NCBI GenBank assembly: GCA_002633025.1 | Contig: NMRB01000029.1 | Span: 288,867-352,866 of the forward strand | DNA length: 64,000 bases | Direction: 5' to 3' | From: Notospermus geniculatus | Taxonomy: Eukaryota > Nemertea > Pilidiophora > Heteronemertea > Lineidae | Shown: one piece after another, positions 57,302-64,000 of the stretch | Layout of the letters: every line of letters starts with the position of its first letter | Numbering within the stretch: position 1 is the first letter of the stretch | Notes under the pieces: model-generated | The model's input: only the letters and a program-made list of their open reading frames with translations | What the model was told of the DNA's origin: nothing | Database searches by the model: none | Made by a program: the position numbers and the translations under genes

Positions 57302-57703
57302 ATTGTCCTTGTTACAGATTGTCCTGGCGTGAATTGCCCTGGTGCGAACTGTCCAGGGACTTGTCCGGGTGCGAATTGTCCAGGGACAAATTGTCCGGGT
57401 GCGAATTGTCCAGGGACGAGTTGTCCGGGTACGAATTGTCCAGGGACGACTTGTCCGGGTGCGAATTGTCCAGGGACGAGTTGTCCGGGTAGGAAATTGC
57501 CCAGGGACAAGTTGTCCGGGTGTGAGTTGCCCAGGGACGAGTTGTCCGGGTACGAATTGTCCAGGGACGACTTGTCCGGGTGCGAATTGTCCAGGGACAA
57601 GTTGTCCGGGTGCGAATTGCCCAGGGACAAGTTGTCCGGGTGCGAATTGCCCAGGGACGAGTTGTCCGGGTGCGAATGATCCAGAGCCGAGTTGTCCTAG
57701 TTC
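57302..57703. repeat. Minisatellite of alternating 15-bp units (30-bp higher-order unit)
   Basis: TTGTCCGGGTGCGAA and TTGTCCAGGGACGAG alternate through about 400 bp, with the first 50 bp more degenerate. Because 15 is a multiple of three and the unit lacks stops, several frames on both strands stay open; one plus frame reads (N/S/T)CPG(A/T) pentapeptides. No start context, splice site or domain supports a protein. Confidence 0.9.
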
Positions 57704-58194
57704 CTAAGCTGTTCTCGTTGGATAGGAATACTACACGGAGCAATAGGATGGGCTTTCGGAGAGAACACAGATCATGCAGTGGAACTATTTTTTCTTAATA
57801 TACCTGTTTTTTTTCATATTATTTCAGTATAAATAAGTATTCAGGTTTTCTGTACAGAGCTGTAGCAATTAAAGATTCATCGTGGTTAATCAAGGACATA
57901 GGCAGTCAGCATGCCATCTATCTGATGATTACGTAAACTCATACGTTCGACAGATTTAACCAACCGATGGAAGGTACGGATGGTTGTGATCCCTGTCTAC
58001 AGGGTGGCAGCTGGCGTTTGTCTAAACCAATCTAAAGCGCAACCTATGGTAGGCCTATACTGCATACTCGTGGATATTGAAAAGGCTACTTAACATTATA
58101 TGAATAGCATAGTTATAAAGAGATCACAAATTGTCATCATTATTTGTAACATGAGAGTTTCATTCTCTCGATTGAAGCAACGCTCAATTTGTGG

Positions 58195-59712
58195 TCAGGG
58201 GAGGTATCCCAGGCAATGCTCAAAGTCTGTCCTAGTGATGGCCCGTTGGTCATCCTCCGCTCCTTCTAGAAACATAGTCTGTCGGAGATCTGAATCTATT
58301 TCTTTCTCCTTCATCTTACTCGAGTGACGTATATTCGCGGATTCGAATGCAGCACCTTGGGGATAGCGGCCACTTCCGCTGGGCCGCTCCTCCGGTAAGG
58401 TCCGCATTGAGACGTAACCAATATCGGATTGCGACCTGTTCAAAGAAGGTTTTGCTTCGCCAGCTCTATTTTGAAGCGGTTCAATGGAAGGCAGGACTTT
58501 CACACCGGTTTTCATGTGGAATGGAACCTTTTTACCCTCACCGGAGGCGGGGGACGGTGGGTTTCGACTGTTATCGTCGTCATAAACCACGGGGTACAGC
58601 TCGTCGTTGTAATCGACCGGAGGTGACACCTCCCGAAACCGCGGAGACCGCGAACCCGCATGACTCCCGCTTGGAAGCCCATACTCGTACATCTCATCAG
58701 GATCACTGGAGCTACGTGCCTGAGACTCACTAACAGTTCTCATTTTACTTTCACTGAAACTTTTTGCTTTACTCTTCCTATCACTCACAGCACGACCGCG
58801 AACTGGTTTCCGCCAGTTGGCCTTGTAGTTCATTTGCGAGTTCTCCTGCCTTCTGGAAACGTCCGAATTGGAGCTCGATTTCGACGACGAAGATGGGAAG
58901 TGCTCGAAGACAAATTCAGATTGAGATCTCGTTATTTGATTTTTGTCGTTGCTAGGTGTACCACTTGACAACCTCCATCCACCCTCCGTTAATTTCCACT
59001 TGTTAAAGTCGTTTTTTATTCGATCATCCGGCGTGAAGAGGACGTCGTCAACAGCAAGGGTCCCATAGTCCTCGTAGTACGATTTCGTCCGCTTGGCTAA
59101 AGTTGTGACAAACGCAATCGCCTGCTCGACACTTATAAATGCCAGGGCATGGCAGTCGAGATCGCGTTGGTTTGGAGCAGGACGGTTAACGAACGCGACC
59201 AGAGGAGCGGAAGGCATGGTTAACGTCGGACACTTTTTATCCAGGGGGAACAGTGTATCCGGTGTGTTCACCATGGATCTGTAGTCATTCCGTAGCGATT
59301 CAAACATCCCGTACAATTTCTTCCCAGCACTTTTGAATGAGCGCAAAGTGATAGAATCCCAATAAAGTAAAGTACCAAAGTCTAAGAATACCTCTTTAGT
59401 CGTCCCTGCCTCCTCCCGCAGCACCCGCATCCCCATAGTGGTGAAGACAACCTCTCGTTGTCTCTTCTGAGTCCCGCCTCCAGTCTTCAAATACTCCAAG
59501 TAGATATTATATAACGGTTTCTGAAGTCCAGACATGTTAAGCAGGCGGGCATCGAAGGGACCAAGCGGGGCGGAGCCAACATAGTGTACATCGAACCTCT
59601 CCGCCAACGTCCTGCTTGGGAGAGGAGACCGCCTGGGACTCAGTCCACCGGAACTGAGACTGTGGCGGCTTCCGTGACTTCCTTGACTACTGGTGAGCGA
59701 CCGTTCGGACAT
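58195..59712 (-). CDS. Intronless PTB/PID-domain protein, 505 residues, function unknown
   Basis: The N-terminus (about 1-37) is Ser-rich and probably disordered. Residues about 38-225 look like a phosphotyrosine-binding/interaction domain: ERFDVHYVGSAPLG as strand 1, REVVFTTMGMRVLRE, a KEVFLDFGTLLYWDSITL segment in place of the usual ISYC strand, and a closing helix after CHALAFISVEQAIAFVTTL. The C-terminal half is low-complexity, rich in Ser, Arg and Pro, with RSQSE and RSQSD motifs and a YVSM (YxxM) motif about 75 residues from the end that could bind SH2 domains when phosphorylated. The start is the first ATG of the open frame. I do not recognise the orthologue; an adaptor role is inferred only from the fold. 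It is a single uninterrupted exon, unlike its multi-exon neighbours, with higher GC. No polyadenylation signal was found. Confidence 0.8.
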   Translation of the reverse strand: MSERSLTSSQGSHGSRHSLSSGGLSPRRSPLPSRTLAERFDVHYVGSAPLGPFDARLLNMSGLQKPLYNIYLEYLKTGGGTQKRQREVVFTTMGMRVLREEAGTTKEVFLDFGTLLYWDSITLRSFKSAGKKLYGMFESLRNDYRSMVNTPDTLFPLDKKCPTLTMPSAPLVAFVNRPAPNQRDLDCHALAFISVEQAIAFVTTLAKRTKSYYEDYGTLAVDDVLFTPDDRIKNDFNKWKLTEGGWRLSSGTPSNDKNQITRSQSEFVFEHFPSSSSKSSSNSDVSRRQENSQMNYKANWRKPVRGRAVSDRKSKAKSFSESKMRTVSESQARSSSDPDEMYEYGLPSGSHAGSRSPRFREVSPPVDYNDELYPVVYDDDNSRNPPSPASGEGKKVPFHMKTGVKVLPSIEPLQNRAGEAKPSLNRSQSDIGYVSMRTLPEERPSGSGRYPQGAAFESANIRHSSKMKEKEIDSDLRQTMFLEGAEDDQRAITRTDFEHCLGYLP

Positions 59713-60067
59713 CTTTGCACGGGGCGTTTGGGTCGTAAGTGTGATCTAATTCGGGATCGATTCAATTTCTACGACGCCGCCTAGTTCGAGTCATAGCCGC
59801 TGTTTCTCTGCCACCATATCTGAAAGATACAATACATGAGAACGATATAGCACAAATTTCGTTCCAGTATCACAGGATGTAGCTTGGGATAACATTCCCC
59901 TGAGAGAGGGCGCTGCCGATGCTCTGTACGTCTTCTCTACAAGCAAAGGATACAAATGGCGAAGGGATTGTTCACGGTGTCGATACAGAAGATCAGAGGG
60001 GCCATACATGAGAAAGACTACTTTTTAGAAAGTCCAGGAGGAAACCGTCTTCGGAAACCTAACTCCA

Positions 60068-60155
60068 CATCCTGAGAACCTCAGGTCATTTACGGTCATA
60101 CCCTCCCTCGTAGTTGCGAAAGGAGCGAGCGCGAAGCCCTGGGATTCTCAGGATG
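60068..60155. mobile_element. Hairpin with CATCCTGAGAACCTCAGG ends
   Basis: CATCCTGAGAACCTCAGG at the left and CCTGGGATTCTCAGGATG at the right are inverted copies, with GCGAAAGGAGCGAGCGCG between. Confidence 0.7.
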
Positions 60156-61230
60156 CTAACTCCAAGGCACCCGTCATGAACGTTTTTTACCGGCGTGTCT
60201 GTATACTGTAGAGACACCCCTCAGTACAAGTGTCCACAAGTGGTGGCAGGCTGCCTGCGTGAGGGTCATGGGCTTCCTAATAGGTGTGGTCATCCTTCAC
60301 ACACCATACCGTAGAAGTGCACGATTCGGAACGCTTGATCGTGTACGGGAAGTGTTGTGGGTCTCTAGTCTATTTATCTGCATTGGCGCCGGTTGAAAAC
60401 CGATGAAATGTCGTCTTTGTGTACAAATGCTGACGTATCAAAAGCAGCAAACATTAATTAGTCGAAAATACGTATATCTCGTATCGATTAGAGCGATGAT
60501 ATACTGCGTACATTTCAACCGACGGATGCCTTGCATACGTTAACGATGAAGTATGTACACTCAGGACGGGTCGGTATAGGGTACGGTTAATGGGAATTTT
60601 GAATTATGAGGCTCCGAAATTGTTACGAGTGAGCTTAGCCTGAAAATGTCTAGGTGACCTTCTAGATGTGAAAGTACAGTATGGCTGCTCAAAGTCGTTT
60701 GTCGTCTCCATACATATAAGAACGACCCAAGTCTTTTTTAGCGTCTCTAAAAGCTGGGTAATTTTTTTTACGTAAAAGCTACAAGGACGGTTTACAAGAA
60801 TTTAGAGAGTTCGAGGAACAATGCAAATGGCCAGGTTTCAATATTGACTTGTCACTGGCAAGAGGTTCTTATTAAAGTTCAACGTCAATGGTGGTTGAGG
60901 TTACTTATCCACTATTGAGGAGGTTTCTTGAATGCTGAATACGTGTACAAAAAAAGCTCCAAGTATGCTTCGAAGACTTTTAGTTTTTTTTTATCATGTT
61001 TGAAAATACCACACGTGACAATACTTACAATACCGTGGGAATTTTTGGCGGGCATCTGCACAGGGAACACACAAACTACAGTCATTCATACACTATAAGT
61101 AGGCCTGTCGGCGTATGCACGCCGTCACAGAAACTGTCAGTAGTTGCTCGCAACGTATCTCTGTCACTGTTTTCTTGATTAGTGAAGTGTCATATGGGGG
61201 CAGCAATATTGTAAGCCACGGCAGTCTGCC

Positions 61231-61330
61231 CCATCCTGAGAATATCAGGGGTTCTTAGTGCTCGCTCCTTTCGTCACTTCGGTGACGAACGGGAAGCCAG
61301 CGCTAAGAACCCCTGATGTTCTCAGGATGG
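61231..61330. mobile_element. Hairpin with CCATCCTGAGAATATCAGGG ends
   Basis: CCATCCTGAGAATATCAGGG and GTTCTTAG...GCGCT are mirrored by AGCGCTAAGAAC and CCCTGATGTTCTCAGGATGG. It is the same family as 60068-60155, better preserved. Confidence 0.82.
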
Positions 61331-61772
61331 TCTACCCCGACAAACGCTGTGCAGCTATCTGATTTTGCGGAGCGGTGAAACCAACGTGTCGTGTCATAGA
61401 CTCATATTATTTCCCAGTTTTTACCACGAATGGTCGCATTTGACGCTACACTGAAGACCCGGAGGGCACAACATGAACTTCGAATAATTCACACGGATTG
61501 TAGCATAGCGGCTTGTAGGCCTACACACAAGACTGATGTCAATGAACCATACAGTGACAACATAGAAAGCATGTGACACGTGGTCTGATGGTCGCAGCAT
61601 GCACCAGCATGACGTCATTGTCAAAACTAAGATATCAACAGACGGTGAAGCAGATGCAGGCTTATACACATCGATATCGACGACAAAGAAGGTTCACCTA
61701 TTTCATCACTGTGAAGATGATACAATACCAACAGGGAAAGCAATGCGACAACATATCCTTCTAATTAGAACG

Positions 61773-62407
61773 CAGGGCCGGCGCGGCCACCTTTCCATTG
61801 AGGGGGTACACCACCAATAGGGGCACCTACATACAGAACGACAGTAGGGCCGTAGCTACCGTTTTTTCGGTAAGGGGGCATTTTAAGCAGATAGGCACAA
61901 CGAACGTGGGCGGCTTCGCCTTCCAGCGCCGAAGGGGCCGGTTTTGCGAGGGTCTGGGGGAGTTCCCCCAGAAAATTTTTGAAAATTTGAAGCTCTGAGA
62001 TGCAATCTGAGGTCAATTTCCTTCACTCTGAGACACAAACAATAATGATCTTTTTTCCCGTTTGATTTTGCTGAACAACAATTGGCCTGGGGGGCATTTG
62101 CCCTCCCCCCATCCCTATGCTAGCTACGGGTCTGGAAAGATTAACTTAAGTGTAATTTCCAAGCACAACGAACCAAAATGCTCTGCTCCCCCGAGAAAAT
62201 TTTGATTCTGAAGTATAACGGAAACGCGATTTCCTGGCATCTGGGTGCCGGGGCGATGGACATAACACTTGGAGGGGGCGTGCAAAGTGCCCTTTTGCGA
62301 TTTGCGTGCCCGTTTCAAAAGGGCACCTCTCCAACCAAAAAGGGCACATACCCACAAATATTGAGGGGGTATATACCCCCCTACCCCCCCCGGCCGCGCC
62401 GGCCCTG
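61773..62407. mobile_element. Nested GC-rich elements with CAGGGCCGGCGCGG outer ends
   Basis: The outer inverted ends are CAGGGCCGGCGCGG (61773) and CCGCGCCGGCCCTG (62407). An inner element (about 61845-62132) has GGGCCGTAGCTACC and GCTAGCTACGG ends and carries the GGGGGAGTTCCCCCAGAAAATTTT core also found at 4806-5108. No coding capacity. Confidence 0.7.
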
Positions 62408-63437
62408 AGAAGTACTAGAGGAAGGGGAGGCCAATCAACCAACCAACCGACGATGTCAACCACCGAAAACACACGCGGTAATTTCATGTAGGTGTAAATT
62501 CACGACGGCGTTTCCCAGACAGTTCCGAAGTTCAGTCAAATCGGCAGAAATGTCCAGACTCGTGTGATCCCTGCGGTGACTCCAGGTTTTTCATTTCGTT
62601 TTCTCTAACATACACACTGTATATTCCATGGATAGACTGATACTTCGGTCCGTATCGGTCTACTTCCTATGAATACAGCGAATGAACGAGAGAAATGGTT
62701 GGAAATGGTAACGAAATTGACTAAAGCACTATTACTGACGTTGCTCATTCGTGGCAACCACTTGCTTGTGCTTTTCAAGCATTGGAATTGTCTACTGAGC
62801 GCGGGTTCACTCCAAGTACATGTAATAACAAATTTGACGCACGTGCACATGTACATGTATGATGATGATCAATAAATAAGCTACAGTAAAGCATAGCGGC
62901 GGTGAATACAATCCGGTCCAGACTGTGAAGAGACGGGTTGGGGGTGGGGTCTCTGCAGGATATATGGTCAGATCTGAATGTGTCGAAACTTTCTGGCTTT
63001 TTTCCTCTTCAGTATGCACTAGCAAAACGGAAGCCGCATGCAAGCAGAGGCAATCAATTCACTCAAACGGTGAAATGTTTGGTCATTCAAGGCATATTCG
63101 AAGCACTGGCATTGTAGTGATCATATTCAAGGGTCGCACAAACAGAAACGGTGAAAATTGGAACAAGCTTGGTGGTGACAGGGGTTCGCTATGTCGAATA
63201 AGCATGGTTGCGGAGAAGGGAGGAATGTGGAGGAAGTGATGACTGTAACTGGTAACTCACTGCACACGAATCTCACGCCGGGGAAAAAGCTTGGCTGAAT
63301 ATGTGAACGCAGAGATGGCTGCCCAATCTACGAAAAATCGACGGCGACCACGCAATACCTAGCGATCGCGATGAAAAAAAACAGAAAGGTAAAAGAAGAA
63401 CAAACAAAAAAACACTGAGTCAAGGCAAAGAAAATTT

Positions 63438-63509
63438 ATACGCCCCGCGTATCGAACCTGTGACCTTCTGCTCTGTGGGCAAGTTGCTATGCCACTCGGC
63501 CACGGTGAC
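63438..63509 (-). repeat. tRNA-like segment, minus strand
   Basis: The reverse complement has GTGGCCGAGTGGCATAGC (box A-like) and CACAGGTTCGATACGC (box B-like). The ends do not pair into an acceptor stem, so it is probably SINE-derived. Confidence 0.5.
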
Positions 63510-64000
63510 TATGCACCGTGCGAGGTGCTGATATGCACAGGTGTATTCAATACTAATACCGTCTGCCCCAGCGTACACCATGAAAATTCGGTGGTCTGCC
63601 CCAGCGTACTCCAGCTGGGTACATTTCTTGATATTTCTCCACACTGGACATACTTCGACGCATGGAAATGATTGAAAAATAATCAGAATTTACCATGTTG
63701 ATGCCATGCTGAAGGAATCCGTCCCTGATCCACGGCGAACCCTTGCAAAATGGCAAAATGCATGTGAACATGGGGTTATGCGTGTATTTTGTGTGAAATA
63801 GACTCGAATACGCAATAATTTCGCGATAAAGGCAATCATAATGGAAGGGGCATAACTCGACATTGTTATATGAGGTTATTAAAGTTCATAACATTTTAAA
63901 CTGAAGGAGTAAGCGACGATTTTCTGATGCATCGTCTGCTCGAGTGTGACGTGCCGGAACTTCTTCCCCAGCGTATCCCAAGATTTGAATAGCCACACTG

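Larger units (their letters stand above)
53969..58194. other. Convergent intergenic region between the cyclophilin and PTB genes
   Basis: No gene recognised. The cyclophilin 3' UTR starts here; AATAAA at about 54926 and again in the duplicate at about 56432 are possible polyadenylation signals. The rest is a tandem duplication of 1.2-1.5 kb, two copies of one TIR transposon, and a 15-bp minisatellite. Confidence 0.6.
59713..64000. other. Region upstream of the PTB gene, no recognised gene
   Basis: The first few hundred bases should carry the PTB gene promoter. The rest holds two related hairpins (60068-60155, 61231-61330), a nested GC-rich element (61773-62407) and a tRNA-like segment (63438-63509). 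Open frames up to about 110 codons lack recognisable motifs. Confidence 0.55.

Noticed and set aside
57278-57679. A CPG-repeat protein encoded by the 15-bp minisatellite.
   Set aside because: Open frames on both strands are a by-product of a stop-free unit whose length is a multiple of three; there is no start or splice context.
57302-57703. CRISPR-like array.
   Set aside because: The units are contiguous without unique spacers and the DNA is eukaryotic.
62925-63239. 104-codon open frame near the right end.
   Set aside because: Low-complexity, no motif, no neighbours that would support a gene.
63438-63509. Functional tRNA gene on the minus strand.
   Set aside because: The acceptor stem does not pair; better explained as a SINE head.

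Overview
The window is animal nuclear DNA: spliced genes with GT-AG introns, tRNA-derived SINEs, dozens of hairpin-type (foldback) transposable elements and no bacterial gene layout. Frequent TACATGTA and TAGGCCTA words, a MYDGF/CFAP141/ERI2/ARRDC gene set and introns of 0.1 to 3 kb suggest a marine invertebrate. An echinoderm or another non-vertebrate deuterostome is my best guess, but that is inference from composition. Two single N positions (14013 and 35258) mark joins in a draft assembly, and each abuts a near-identical local duplication.

Seven protein-coding genes can be reconstructed exon by exon, all with matching splice phases unless noted. (1) A secreted semaphorin on + (871-11643, 17 coding exons, 689 residues). 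(2) A CFAP141-like ciliary protein on - (17343-16617). It lies head to head with (3) a MYDGF-like ER/secreted protein on + (18704-20700) that ends in a KEEL retention signal. (4) An alpha-arrestin (ARRDC) on - (40494-31987) with three PPxY motifs and a duplicated exon. (5) An ERI2-type DEDDh 3'-5' exoribonuclease with a GRF zinc finger on - (46452-42549). (6) A secretory cyclophilin of the PPIB type on + (49810-53968) with two tandem interchangeable first coding exons. (7) An intronless PTB/PID-domain protein on - (59712-58195).

Layout: 1-11.6 kb semaphorin with SINE-rich intron 1; 11.6-16.6 kb gene-poor, with a 0.8 kb duplication beside an N; 16.6-20.7 kb the CFAP141/MYDGF divergent pair; 20.7-32 kb mostly repeats and hairpin elements; 32-40.5 kb ARRDC; 40.7-41.9 kb nested hairpin elements; 42.5-46.5 kb ERI2; 46.5-49.8 kb repeats between divergent ERI2 and cyclophilin; 49.8-54 kb cyclophilin; 54.2-57.7 kb a tandem duplication, two copies of one transposon and a minisatellite; 58.2-59.7 kb the PTB gene; 59.7-64 kb no recognised gene.

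The genes do not form one pathway; they look like an ordinary mix of secretory-pathway (MYDGF, cyclophilin), signalling (semaphorin, PTB protein, ARRDC), RNA-processing (ERI2) and ciliary (CFAP141) genes. The most informative observations are the alternative first exons of the cyclophilin, the assembly duplications beside the Ns (one doubling an ARRDC exon whose phases forbid using both copies), and a transposon insertion whose empty site is preserved in a neighbouring duplicate and shows a 9-bp target duplication. Other points are a family of hairpin elements sharing GGG(T/C)CGTAT ends and two hammerhead-like motifs. I found nothing that qualifies as a clearly new biological system.
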